This document shows positions 6,480 to 13,569 of a stretch of 23,781 nucleotides of DNA, one piece after another. The notes below the pieces were generated by a model. It was not told the DNA's origin. It ran no database searches and saw only the letters and a program-made list of their open reading frames with translations. The translations under genes and the position numbers were made by a program. This stretch comes from JACJWR01 sp964556255 (GTDB taxonomy: Bacteria > Actinomycetota > Actinomycetes > S36-B12 > UBA10799). Location of the stretch: assembly GCA_964556255.1 (NCBI GenBank), contig CAZKVQ010000045.1, positions 1 through 23,781 on the forward strand, written 5' to 3'. The stretch's first letter is position 1. Each line of letters begins with the position of its first letter.

Positions 6480-7673
6480 ATGGCCGACACCTTCGTTGAA
6501 CCCGAGCCTTCGCCCCTGGCCTTGCTCCTGCTGGGGCAGGACACCGACCCCCTCAGCGAGCGCGGGGTCGACTGTCCCGGCGCACTTCCACCACCCAGCG
6601 ATCCCGACCTGATGGCTCGTGCTCAGCGGGCGAAGGACCAACTCGGTGACAGGGTGTTCATCCTCGGCCACCACTACCAACGCGACGAGGTGGTGGCGTT
6701 CGCGGATGTCACAGGTGATTCGTTCAAACTCGCCCGGGAAGCGGCTGCCCGCCCGGACAGCGAGTTCATCGTGTTCTGCGGAGTCCATTTCATGGCCGAG
6801 AGCGCGGATATCCTCACGGCCGACACCCAACGGGTGATCCTGCCGGACCTCGCGGCCGGCTGTTCCATGGCCGACATGGCCGGCATCGATCAGGTTGAGG
6901 ATGCTTGGGCGATCCTGGAATCCCAGGGCTTGGCCGAGACGACGGTTCCGGTCACCTACATGAACTCCAGCGCCGCGATCAAGGCGTTCACGGGCCGACA
7001 CGGTGGCACGGTCTGCACCTCCAGCAATGCCAAAGCATCGCTGGAATGGGCCTTCGACCATGGTGAAAGGGTGTTGTTCCTGCCCGATCAGCACCTCGGG
7101 CGCAACACCGCTGTGCTCGACCTCGGCCTGGACCTGGACGACTGTGTCGTCTACAACCCGCACCGGCCCTCGGGCGGGTTGAGCGAGACCCAGCTGGCCG
7201 CCGCCAAGATGATCCTGTGGCGCGGCCATTGTTCGGTGCACGGGCGTTTCACCCTCGACAGCGTGAACGAGGTGCGCGAACGTATTCCGGGCGTCCAGGT
7301 ACTCGTGCATCCCGAGTGTCGCCATGAGGTCGTCACAGCGGCCGACCAGGTGGGCTCGACCGAGTACATCGTCAAGACCCTGGCGGAGGCCGCCCCCGGA
7401 ACGTCCTGGGCGGTGGGTACCGAACTGAACCTGGTCCGACGATTGGCCCGTGAGCATCCGGACAAGCAGGTCGTGTTCCTCGACAAGACGGTCTGCTACT
7501 GCTCGACGATGAATCGGATCGATCTCCCCCACCTCGTCTGGTCCCTGGAGAACCTCGCCGCGGGCAGGATCGTCAACCAGATAGAGGTAGCTCCGGAGGT
7601 TGCCCACTTCGCCCGGGTGGCCCTGGATCAGATGTTGGCGCTGCCCGGCGTTGCGGCGGCGCCGCGCGATTAG
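6480..7673 (+). CDS. nadA: Quinolinate synthase
   Basis: Condenses iminoaspartate with dihydroxyacetone phosphate to quinolinate in de novo NAD synthesis, using a [4Fe-4S] cluster. It is 397 residues from ATG 6480. Diagnostic motifs are L-G-H-H-Y-Q-R-D-E (62-70), the cluster ligands Cys128 in A-G-C-S-M, Cys280 in V-H-P-E-C and Cys341 in C-Y-C-S-T-M (Cys339 is nearby), plus Y-M-N-S-S-A (160-165) and the T-S-S-N-A segment (180-184). The 55-residue N-terminal extension is typical of the long actinobacterial form. nadB and nadC are not adjacent, so NAD genes here are not clustered. It starts without a clear ribosome site, 41 bases from the divergent glycerate kinase. The protein would be a client of Fe-S carriers such as the nearby ErpA. 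Confidence 0.97.
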   Translation: MADTFVEPEPSPLALLLLGQDTDPLSERGVDCPGALPPPSDPDLMARAQRAKDQLGDRVFILGHHYQRDEVVAFADVTGDSFKLAREAAARPDSEFIVFCGVHFMAESADILTADTQRVILPDLAAGCSMADMAGIDQVEDAWAILESQGLAETTVPVTYMNSSAAIKAFTGRHGGTVCTSSNAKASLEWAFDHGERVLFLPDQHLGRNTAVLDLGLDLDDCVVYNPHRPSGGLSETQLAAAKMILWRGHCSVHGRFTLDSVNEVRERIPGVQVLVHPECRHEVVTAADQVGSTEYIVKTLAEAAPGTSWAVGTELNLVRRLAREHPDKQVVFLDKTVCYCSTMNRIDLPHLVWSLENLAAGRIVNQIEVAPEVAHFARVALDQMLALPGVAAAPRD

Positions 7674-7745
7674 CAGCGGCCGTGCAACGCACCGCAAGGA
7701 CGCCCGTCGATCCAGGGGCTGCACCCGAGTACGCCACCTGACCGG

Positions 7746-8351
7746 TCACCGGGAAGGGGAATCGTCCTCCGACGGGCTGTCCAATCCAGGTGCGCCCCAC
7801 AGCGCGAACCAGCGGGTGAGGTCCCGCTCCACCGCAACATCGTCGGCGATCAGATCGCGCAGCTTGAGTTCGCTGATGTTGTCGCGCAGGCGGCTTCCGT
7901 CGGCTTCCGGTACAAACGGGTAGAAGGTGCCCTGCTTGAACAAGTACACCAGCGCGAACCGCCGATCGGTGCGATCGGTGAACGACACCAGTGAGCACAA
8001 CAACGACGACCCGAAACCGGCGTCCTGCAGGCTGACATTGATGGCATGCAGACCTGTGACCAACTCGGAGATATCCGGCGGATCAGTGGTCATCATCAGC
8101 CAGGAGTAGCCGTACTCGTCTGTTCGGAGCTCAACGGTGGGTCCGCTGCTCCGCTCCAGCAGTTCGGTGATCTCTGCCTGCACGTCGGCGAACGCCTTCC
8201 CCTCGGGCGCCCGGAATGCGACCGCCGCGGAGCCGGTGGGCTTCACACCCACAGTCGCAAGAGTGACGGCCGCACTCGGCAGCCCGAAGAGATTGTCCAG
8301 GTCGGGCCGCACTGGTTTGCTGCGCCCGAGGATGGCGTCGAGGAAGCCCAC
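7746..8351 (-). CDS. pspAB: PspA-associated protein PspAB
   Basis: A 201-residue soluble protein without membrane segments, starting M-G-F-L-D-A-I-L-G-R-S-K at GTG 8351, with AGGGTGA upstream. It matches the actinobacterial PspAB family as I recall it: a companion of PspA and HtpX with no known biochemical activity. Visible features are the conserved N-terminal L-D-N-L-F-G-L-P-S-A-A segment (18-28), D-E-Y-G-Y-S-W near residue 80, and F-A-L-V-Y-L-F-K-Q-G-T-F-Y-P-F-V-P near residues 131-147. The tail is acidic and serine-rich. It lies 27 bases downstream of htpX and is the last gene of the pspA-htpX-pspAB set. The role in membrane-stress response is inferred from the company it keeps. Confidence 0.85.
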   Translation of the reverse strand: MGFLDAILGRSKPVRPDLDNLFGLPSAAVTLATVGVKPTGSAAVAFRAPEGKAFADVQAEITELLERSSGPTVELRTDEYGYSWLMMTTDPPDISELVTGLHAINVSLQDAGFGSSLLCSLVSFTDRTDRRFALVYLFKQGTFYPFVPEADGSRLRDNISELKLRDLIADDVAVERDLTRWFALWGAPGLDSPSEDDSPSR

Positions 8352-8378
8352 GAAAGGTCACCCTAATGCGAAGTGTCG

Positions 8379-9269
8379 TTACTGCCCCAATTGCTGAGAG
8401 ACCTTGGCCAAGTTCTCCAGCCTCACCTGCAACGGCGGATGGGTCGCGAATAGGGAGGCCAGTGACGTTCCCGGGGCGATCGCCGGGGCGAAGAAGAAGG
8501 CGTTGAACGCCTCCGCCTTGCGCAGATCGGTCGTGGGGATGGCGCCCATGTCGCCGCTGATCCTGGTCAGGGCTGAGGCCAGGGCGCTCGGCTGGCCGGT
8601 GAGCAGGGCCCCTGCCCTATCGGCGGCGAGTTCCCGGTAGCGCGACAGCATCCGGGTGAGCAGGAAGCTCACGGCATAGACCACTGCTGAGACCACGATC
8701 ACCGAGACGACGATGACCAGGGCATTCTGGTCGCGGCTGCGCCCTCCTCCGAACAGGGCGATCCGGGTAAGGAAACCCGCGACGACGCCTGCCACCGAAG
8801 CGAGGGTCATCACGAGCACGTCACGGTGGGCGATATGGGACAACTCGTGGGCCAGGACCGCCTCCACCTCCTCAACGTCGAGGCGCCGCAGCAGGCCTGT
8901 GGTGACACAGACCACCGACCGGCTTGGGCTTCGACCCGTTGCGAACGCGTTGGGCACGTCGGACTCGGCAATCGCCACCCTGGGCTTCTCCATGTCAGCC
9001 ATCACACAGAGCCGATCAATCACCGCGTGCAACTGCGGTGCTTGTTCGGGGGTGACCTCCCGCGCATTCATCGCGAAGAGGGCCATCCGATCGGAGAAGT
9101 ACCACTGGGCGAACAGCCCGCCCGCGGCGATCAACACGGCAAAGAACCATCCGATGCCGATGGCGATGAGGAAGCCGATCAGCACCACGTAGAGCAGGCC
9201 AAGCATGAACAGGGTCGCGCCCATCCGCACGGAAAGCCCTCGGTCGGAGGCGTAGCGCGTGCGAGTCAT
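8379..9269 (-). CDS. htpX: Membrane zinc metalloprotease HtpX (M48B)
   Basis: An integral-membrane protease for quality control of membrane proteins. The 296 residues begin with two adjacent N-terminal helices (about 17-38 and 40-56). The zinc motif H-E-L-S-H (141-145) is within A-V-L-A-H-E-L-S-H-I-A-H, and the third ligand is Glu213 in S-R-Y-R-E-L-A-A-D. Two more hydrophobic segments lie at about 151-172 and 183-205. The E-S-D-V-P-N-A-F-A-T-G-R segment is the standard substrate-strand motif. The start is ATG 9269, with only a weak ribosome site. It sits 66 bases after pspA and 27 before pspAB, consistent with one envelope-stress transcript. Confidence 0.95.
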   Translation of the reverse strand: MTRTRYASDRGLSVRMGATLFMLGLLYVVLIGFLIAIGIGWFFAVLIAAGGLFAQWYFSDRMALFAMNAREVTPEQAPQLHAVIDRLCVMADMEKPRVAIAESDVPNAFATGRSPSRSVVCVTTGLLRRLDVEEVEAVLAHELSHIAHRDVLVMTLASVAGVVAGFLTRIALFGGGRSRDQNALVIVVSVIVVSAVVYAVSFLLTRMLSRYRELAADRAGALLTGQPSALASALTRISGDMGAIPTTDLRKAEAFNAFFFAPAIAPGTSLASLFATHPPLQVRLENLAKVSQQLGQ

Positions 9270-9335
9270 GTCAGGAGCAACACCAACGGGCGCCCGCGAA
9301 CTTCCCGATGGTGGATTCTCCGTTCGAAACCGCGC

Positions 9336-10160
9336 CTACTCCGTTGCGGAATCGGCGTCCTTCGCCGGCTTGACCGCCTCGGTGGAGGTGCTGCCGCCCG
9401 CCGAGTCAGCCGCACCCACGGCCGGCGGGGGCGCCGCGGAGACGGCGGGCTTGGCGGCGGCACCGCCAACTTCGGCGCGAAGCTTCTCCAGCGTGGCGTC
9501 GACCTCGGACTGGTTCGACAACCGCTCCAACTCGGCCGTGATCGAGTCCTTGGACGTACCGGTGGCATCTTCGAGAGCGCCGGAGGACACCAACTCGTCC
9601 AGCGCCCCCGCCCTGGCGGTCATCTGCTGGGTCTTGTCCTCGGCCCGCTGGATGGCGAGGCCGACATCCCCCAGTTCGCTTGAGATACCTGTGACAGCCT
9701 CGTTGATCTTGGTCTGCGCCTCGGCGGCGGAGTAGGTGGCCTTGATGGTCTCCTTCCTGGTGCGGAAAGCCTCCACCTTGGCCTGCAGCTGCGAAGCGGC
9801 CTGGGTGAGTTTCTCCTCCTGCTGCTGCAGGCCCGCCAACTGGGTGTTGAGGTCGGCCAGTTGGTTGCTCAGACCCGATCGGCGGGTGAGGGCCTCACGG
9901 GCGAGGTCCTCACGACCGTGGGCCAGTGCGGCGCGAGCCTGGTCCTCCAACTTGTTCGACTGCTGATCCAACTGGGCGATCTGCAGCTCGAGACGCTTAC
10001 GCGACGTGGCGACATCGGCCACTCCCCTGCGTACCTTCTGCAGCAACTCCAGCTGCTTCTCGTACGAGTAGTCCAGCGTCTGGCGCGGATCCTCGGCCTT
10101 GTCCAGAACCTTGTTGGCCTTGGAGTTGAAGATGAGTTTGAAGCGCTGCCAGAGACCCAT
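9336..10160 (-). CDS. pspA: Phage shock protein A (PspA/IM30/ESCRT-III-like)
   Basis: A peripheral membrane protein that oligomerises on stressed membranes and maintains their integrity. It starts at ATG 10160 with the amphipathic helix M-G-L-W-Q-R-F-K-L-I-F. Long coiled-coil helices fill about residues 20-185, including the conserved D-P-R-Q-T-L-D-Y-S-Y-E-K-Q segment (24-36). The C-terminal 60 or so residues are Ala/Pro/Ser-rich and probably disordered, an extension beyond the roughly 220-residue E. coli protein. Total length is 274. GAAAGG lies eleven bases upstream of the start. It heads pspA-htpX-pspAB; no pspBC or pspF genes are nearby, as expected for actinobacteria. Confidence 0.95.
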   Translation of the reverse strand: MGLWQRFKLIFNSKANKVLDKAEDPRQTLDYSYEKQLELLQKVRRGVADVATSRKRLELQIAQLDQQSNKLEDQARAALAHGREDLAREALTRRSGLSNQLADLNTQLAGLQQQEEKLTQAASQLQAKVEAFRTRKETIKATYSAAEAQTKINEAVTGISSELGDVGLAIQRAEDKTQQMTARAGALDELVSSGALEDATGTSKDSITAELERLSNQSEVDATLEKLRAEVGGAAAKPAVSAAPPPAVGAADSAGGSTSTEAVKPAKDADSATE

Positions 10161-10224
10161 TGAGGAGGACCTTTCATCGCGGACCCGGGGCGGCCGCCGC
10201 CGGGAAAGCCATTTGTTTGCCAAC

Positions 10225-10259
10225 AGCCTAGGGCACCCGGCCCCAGCAGGAAGGGGCCG
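10225..10259 (-). promoter_or_regulatory. pspA promoter region with adjoining inverted repeat
   Basis: In the 150-bp divergent region, the minus strand has TAGGCT at 10230-10225, a TANNNT -10 for pspA with a leader of about 55-60 bases. Eight bases upstream is a perfect 7-bp inverted repeat, CGGCCCC (10238-10244) and GGGGCCG (10253-10259) with an 8-base loop. It covers the spacer and -35 area and could be a regulator site. No SigE-type or ClgR-type motif was recognised. Confidence 0.35.
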
Positions 10260-10275
10260 CAGCATGATGCGGGTG

Positions 10276-10304
10276 TTACGCCGGTGTCGGCACCCGCGTA
10301 ACCT
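10276..10304 (+). promoter_or_regulatory. Promoter of the DUF3043 gene, leaderless type
   Basis: The -10 is TAACCT at 10299-10304, with TTACGC 17 bases upstream as a weak -35. Six bases separate the -10 from GTG 10311, so transcription would begin at the start codon. There is no Shine-Dalgarno. Confidence 0.5.
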
Positions 10305-10310
10305 GGGGTG

Positions 10311-10919
10311 GTGTTTCGCCGCTCACAGCAATCCGAGTCCACCGCCAACGACGACGCCCCCGAGGTCAGCGACGCTGCGCCGGCCGGCAAGGGTCGCCCC
10401 ACGCCCACCCGCAAGGAGGCGGAGGCGGCGCGCAAGCAGTCGCTGAAGGTCCCCTCGGACCCCAAGGCCGCGAAGAAGGCCCTGCGGGAGCGCGAACGCG
10501 CGGAGCGACAGCACCAGCGCGAGGCCCTCATGCGCGGCGACGAGAGTGCTCTGCCTCCTCGCGACCGCGGTCCCGCGAAAGCCTTCGTTCGCAACTGGGT
10601 GGACAGCCGTCGGCTCTTCTCCGAGTGGTTCATCTTCCTGGCCCTGGCCGTCCTGCTGCTCAGCCTGATCCCCAATCAGACCCTGCGCGGCATCGTCAAC
10701 CTGTCGTGGGTCGTCATGCTCATCGTGGTGATCGCCGACACCAGCTTCACCGTGTTCCGGATCAAGCGTGCCCTGTCCGCCGAATTCCCCAACCCTGAGG
10801 ATCGTCGGGGCACGACGATGTACGCCATCATGAGGGCCGTACAGATCCGCAAGTTGCGGCTGCCACCGCCCAAGGTGCGCCCCGGGGGCGCGCCGGTCGT
10901 TCCCAAGCAGAAGAAGTAA
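10311..10919 (+). CDS. DUF3043 family membrane protein
   Basis: A 202-residue protein of unknown function in the actinobacterial DUF3043 family (M. tuberculosis Rv2206 type, from memory). The first 100 residues are highly charged and probably cytosolic, with the family motif G-R-P-T-P-T-R-K-E-A-E-A-A-R (28-41) and a Lys/Arg/Glu-rich helix (50-75). Two closely spaced membrane helices follow (about 107-120 and 129-143). A basic C-terminus ends in V-V-P-K-Q-K-K. The start is GTG 10311, with GTG 10308 in frame just before it; a -10 six bases upstream argues for a leaderless mRNA. It is divergent from pspA. Its position next to glycerate kinase and cobalamin genes is also seen in mycobacteria, which supports the family call but gives no function. 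Confidence 0.88.
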   Translation: MFRRSQQSESTANDDAPEVSDAAPAGKGRPTPTRKEAEAARKQSLKVPSDPKAAKKALRERERAERQHQREALMRGDESALPPRDRGPAKAFVRNWVDSRRLFSEWFIFLALAVLLLSLIPNQTLRGIVNLSWVVMLIVVIADTSFTVFRIKRALSAEFPNPEDRRGTTMYAIMRAVQIRKLRLPPPKVRPGGAPVVPKQKK

Positions 10920-10963
10920 TACCCCGCGCAACCCACCCTGTCGCGTCGCCCGCCACGCGGCCC

Positions 10964-10969
10964 TAGGGT
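10964..10969 (+). promoter_or_regulatory. Candidate -10 of aldo/keto reductase, leaderless type
   Basis: TAGGGT ends seven bases before the A of ATG 10976, with no Shine-Dalgarno in between. No good -35 is seen. Confidence 0.4.
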
Positions 10970-10975
10970 TCGATC

Positions 10976-11974
10976 ATGAGGTTTCGACGACTCGGCGGCA
11001 GCGGGCTGCACATCAGCGAGCTCGCCTACGGCAACTGGATCACCCACGCCTCGCAGATCGAGGAGGACCAGGCGCGCGCCTGCGTGCACGCCGCACTCGA
11101 CGGCGGGATCACCACCTTCGACACGGCCGACATCTATGCCGGGACCGCGGCTGAGGAAGTTCTGGGCCGCGCCCTGGCGGGCCAACGTCGCGATGGCCTC
11201 GAGATCATGACGAAGACATTCTGGCCGGTCGGCCCAGGTGCCAATGACCGCGGACTCTCGCGCAAGCACATCATGAACGCCTGTCACGGGTCTCTTCGGC
11301 GTCTCGGGGTCGACTACATCGACGTGTACCAGGCCCATAGGTTCGACTACTTCACGCCGCTCGAGGAAACGCTGCGAGCCTTCGACGATCTGGTACGACA
11401 GGGCAAAGTGCTCTACATCGGGGTGTCGGAGTGGCGGGCCGAGGAGATCACCGAGGCGGTGAAGATCGCCTCCGAAATGGGCTTCGACAAGATCGTCTCC
11501 AACCAGCCTCAGTACTCCGCGCTGTGGCGGGTCATCGAGACCGAGGTCGACCCGGTCTGTCGCGCCAACGGCATCGGACAATTGGTGTGGTCGCCGCTGG
11601 CTCAGGGCGTCCTGACGGGAAAGTACACCGCCGACTCCGCTCCCCCGGCCGACTCGCGCGCCGCCTCCGAACAAGGGTCAGCCTTCATCAGCCGCTGGTT
11701 GCGGCCCGAGGTGCTGAGCGCGGTCGCCCAGTTGCGCCCGCTTGCAGACGAGATGGACCTGACGGTGGCGCAACTGTCCCTCGCCTGGGTACTGGCGAAC
11801 GACAACGTCTCCGCCGCGATCATCGGGGCCACCCGGCCGGAACAAGTTGCCGGAAACATCAAGGCGAGCGGGATTGACCTCGACGCTGATATCAAAGCCA
11901 GGATGGATGCGATCCTCGCAGACGTCGCCGTGACAGACCCAAGCCTGACGCGATCTCCCCGCACCCGACCCTAG
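10976..11974 (+). CDS. Aldo/keto reductase (Kv-beta-like / YghZ-type)
   Basis: NADPH-dependent carbonyl reductase with a (beta/alpha)8 barrel, 332 residues. The catalytic tetrad is complete: Asp49 (F-D-T-A-D), Tyr54, Lys80 (M-T-K-T-F) and His121 (Q-A-H-R-F-D). The cofactor-binding strands W-S-P-L-A-Q-G-V-L-T-G-K and I-I-G-A-T-R-P-E-Q-V are also present. Motif details (F-R-R-L-G-G-S-G-L at the start, S-N-Q-P-Q-Y-S near residue 180) resemble the potassium-channel beta-subunit-like AKR branch, whose bacterial members reduce small aldehydes such as methylglyoxal or L-glyceraldehyde 3-phosphate. The substrate cannot be read from sequence. The small conserved gene follows 10 bases later and probably shares the transcript. 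Confidence 0.92.
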   Translation: MRFRRLGGSGLHISELAYGNWITHASQIEEDQARACVHAALDGGITTFDTADIYAGTAAEEVLGRALAGQRRDGLEIMTKTFWPVGPGANDRGLSRKHIMNACHGSLRRLGVDYIDVYQAHRFDYFTPLEETLRAFDDLVRQGKVLYIGVSEWRAEEITEAVKIASEMGFDKIVSNQPQYSALWRVIETEVDPVCRANGIGQLVWSPLAQGVLTGKYTADSAPPADSRAASEQGSAFISRWLRPEVLSAVAQLRPLADEMDLTVAQLSLAWVLANDNVSAAIIGATRPEQVAGNIKASGIDLDADIKARMDAILADVAVTDPSLTRSPRTRP

Positions 11975-11984
11975 AGGAGTGACG

Positions 11985-12200
11985 ATGACCTTCACGTGGC
12001 GCTACCAGTCGGCCGACGGCAGCGAACTCATCGAGGCGCCAGTCAGCGCCACAACCGTCGAATTCCCCACCCAGGGCGAGGCTGAGTCGTGGATCGGCGA
12101 ATGCTGGCGTGACCTGCTGGACGAGGGAGTCGACTCGGTGACCCTGCTGTCGGACGGGGAGCGGGTCTACGGCCCCATGAGCCTGCACCCCGCCGACTAG
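11985..12200 (+). CDS. Small conserved actinobacterial protein of unknown function
   Basis: 71 residues, acidic and soluble, with no signal peptide or membrane segment. The start is ATG 11985, with AGAGGAG five bases upstream; GTG 11979 lies inside that ribosome site and is less likely. The sequence M-T-F-T-W-R-Y near the start, F-P-T-Q-G-E-A-E-S-W-I-G-E-C-W in the middle and V-Y-G-P-M-S-L-H-P at the end resemble a family of small actinobacterial hypothetical proteins that I recognise but cannot name. Trp35 and Trp41 flank a likely helix. It follows the aldo/keto reductase by 10 bases and ends directly before the cobalamin riboswitch. No function is assigned. Confidence 0.8.
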   Translation: MTFTWRYQSADGSELIEAPVSATTVEFPTQGEAESWIGECWRDLLDEGVDSVTLLSDGERVYGPMSLHPAD

Positions 12201-12202
12201 CG

Positions 12203-12358
12203 TCCGTGGTGCACAATGGGCAGCGCGAACGCCGACCGGCGTCCGTGCGCCTTCCGAAGCAGTCCAGGGGAAGCCGGTGGGATTCCGGCACTGTCCCGCA
12301 ACCGTGAGTCGTCCGACCGGTTCCGTCCGGTCCCGGTCGGCGAGTCGGATCACCTGGG
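12203..12358 (+). ncRNA. Cobalamin riboswitch
   Basis: An adenosylcobalamin-type aptamer in the leader of the ECF/cob operon. The conserved core 12266-12306 carries the hallmark blocks: GGGGAAGCCGGTGGGATTCC, then the CACTGTCCCGCAACCGTGA block. The 3' block AGTCGGATCACCTGGGG (12343-12359) closes the fold; its CACC can pair with GGTG at 12208-12211 as the closing helix. Limits are by eye. A TAGCGT at 12198-12203, overlapping the preceding stop codon, could be the promoter -10. About 95 bases of expression platform separate the aptamer from the first gene. Confidence 0.93.
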
Positions 12359-12426
12359 GAGGGCGCGGACCCACGAAACCGCCGAGGTAGCGGTCGGGAC
12401 GTCCCCCAGCCGGCGCCCCGCCAGCC

Positions 12427-12449
12427 GTCCTCCGAGTGCCCGAGAGGAC
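12427..12449 (+). promoter_or_regulatory. Shine-Dalgarno-sequestering hairpin of the riboswitch expression platform
   Basis: GTCCTC (12427-12432) is perfectly complementary to GAGGAC (12444-12449), with an 11-base loop. The second strand contains the ribosome site (GAGAGGA at 12442-12448) of the ATG at 12454. There is no U-tract, so control of translation initiation is more likely than transcription termination. Another hairpin, ACCGC/GCGGT at 12378-12394, lies upstream and may take part in the switch. Confidence 0.6.
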
Positions 12450-12453
12450 ATCG

Positions 12454-13569
12454 ATGACTTCGAGCCGGCGACCGCGCTGGCTCCACCCCGGCGCTTGGTG
12501 GCTCTGGGCCATCGGTCTCGCCGCGGCGGCCTCCCGCACCACCAACCCCATCCTGCTGTTGTCGATCCTCGGCGTTGCGGCGCTGGTGGTGTCCGCGCGT
12601 CGACCGGAAGCACCCTGGGCACGATCCTTCGTCGTTTTCCTGCAGCTCGGACTATTCGTGGTGGGTTTCCGGCTGCTGTTCCAGGTGCTGTTTGGCGCCC
12701 CCCAGGGCAACGACGTGCTGATCACGCTTCCAACGGTGGACCTGCCCGGTTGGCTCGCCGGGCTGCGCCTCGGCGGCCAGATCACCGCGGAGTCGCTCCT
12801 TGCCGCCGTGTATGACGGTCTGCGGCTGGCGACGGTGCTGGCCTGCCTGGGCGCCGCCACGTCCTTGGCCTCCCCCACCAGGTTGCTCAAGGCGATGCCG
12901 GCCGCCCTGTACGAGGTCGGTGTCGCAGTCGTGGTGGCCCTGTCCTTCGCCCCGGCGATGGTTGCGGACGTGGGGAGGGTCAAGACCGCCCGCAGGTTGC
13001 GCGGCCGACCCTCGACAGGTATTCGGGGAGTTGCCGGATCGGCCATGCCCGTCTTCTCCGGTGCTCTAGAGCGGTCCGTGGCCCTCGCCGCCGCCATGGA
13101 CAGCCGAGGTTACGGTCGAACAGCGGAACGTACCCGCGGCGAGCGGCGGGTGACCGCGGCGCTCGTCCTCGGCGGCGTGGTCGGCGTGTGCCTGGGCCTG
13201 TATGCCCTGCTGGACGGCTCGGCCGCCTCGATCGCCGGCGCCCCGATTCTGGTCCTCGGTGTGTCGGCGGCCGGACTGGGCATGTGGCGCTCGGGCCGAC
13301 GCAGCACTCGCACCCGCTACCGCCCCGACCCGTGGTCGTGGCCCGAGTGGGTGACCGCGGGCAGTGGACTGCTCGCGGCCGCGGCGGTCATCGCCGTCGG
13401 GGTGCTGAATCCGCAGGATGTGACCACCTCGGTGACTCCGCCGGTCTGGCCGGCGGTGCCGCCGCTCGCCCTACTGGGCATCCTGATCGCCGCGATGCCG
13501 GCGTTCGTCACGCCGGAGCCACCGATGCCTGTACGCTCGCCCGCGACCATTGAGGCGGTGCCGGCATGA
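12454..13569 (+). CDS. cbrV: ECF transporter transmembrane (T) component, predicted corrinoid uptake
   Basis: The EcfT/CbiQ-family coupling subunit in the membrane, joining the ATPases to the substrate-binding S component. It starts at ATG 12454, five bases after GAGAGGA; GTG 12436 in frame lacks a ribosome site. The 371 residues have several helices and a cytosolic coupling region. The family signature appears as D-S-R-G-Y-G-R (about residues 212-218), following V-A-L-S-F-A-P-A-M-V and R-R-L-R-G-R-P. The C-terminal third has four further hydrophobic segments, longer than a minimal EcfT. It is the first gene after the cobalamin riboswitch and overlaps the ATPase gene by ATGA. Substrate assignment to cobalamin or its precursors rests on the riboswitch and downstream cob genes; the symbol follows the predicted CbrTUV system. 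Confidence 0.85.
   Translation: MTSSRRPRWLHPGAWWLWAIGLAAAASRTTNPILLLSILGVAALVVSARRPEAPWARSFVVFLQLGLFVVGFRLLFQVLFGAPQGNDVLITLPTVDLPGWLAGLRLGGQITAESLLAAVYDGLRLATVLACLGAATSLASPTRLLKAMPAALYEVGVAVVVALSFAPAMVADVGRVKTARRLRGRPSTGIRGVAGSAMPVFSGALERSVALAAAMDSRGYGRTAERTRGERRVTAALVLGGVVGVCLGLYALLDGSAASIAGAPILVLGVSAAGLGMWRSGRRSTRTRYRPDPWSWPEWVTAGSGLLAAAAVIAVGVLNPQDVTTSVTPPVWPAVPPLALLGILIAAMPAFVTPEPPMPVRSPATIEAVPA

Noticed and set aside
7676..7695. Hairpin GTGC-AAC-GCAC with flanking GCG/CGC as terminator between nadA and pspAB
   Set aside because: Short stem with a 3-base bulge and no T-tract; not better than chance in such GC-rich DNA.
6450..7724. Minus-strand ORF (424 codons) opposite nadA
   Set aside because: Covers nadA exactly; nadA has all cluster cysteines. 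The antisense frame shows no family.
8826..9683. Plus-strand ORF (285 codons) opposite htpX and pspA
   Set aside because: Runs across the pspA-htpX junction with no ribosome site or domain.
10676..11674. Minus-strand ORF (332 codons) opposite DUF3043 and the aldo/keto reductase
   Set aside because: Spans two genes on the other strand that have proper starts and motifs.
11892..13097. Minus-strand ORF (401 codons) across the riboswitch and ECF T gene
   Set aside because: Would lie antisense to a conserved riboswitch and a membrane protein gene; low-complexity Arg/Ala/Ser composition.
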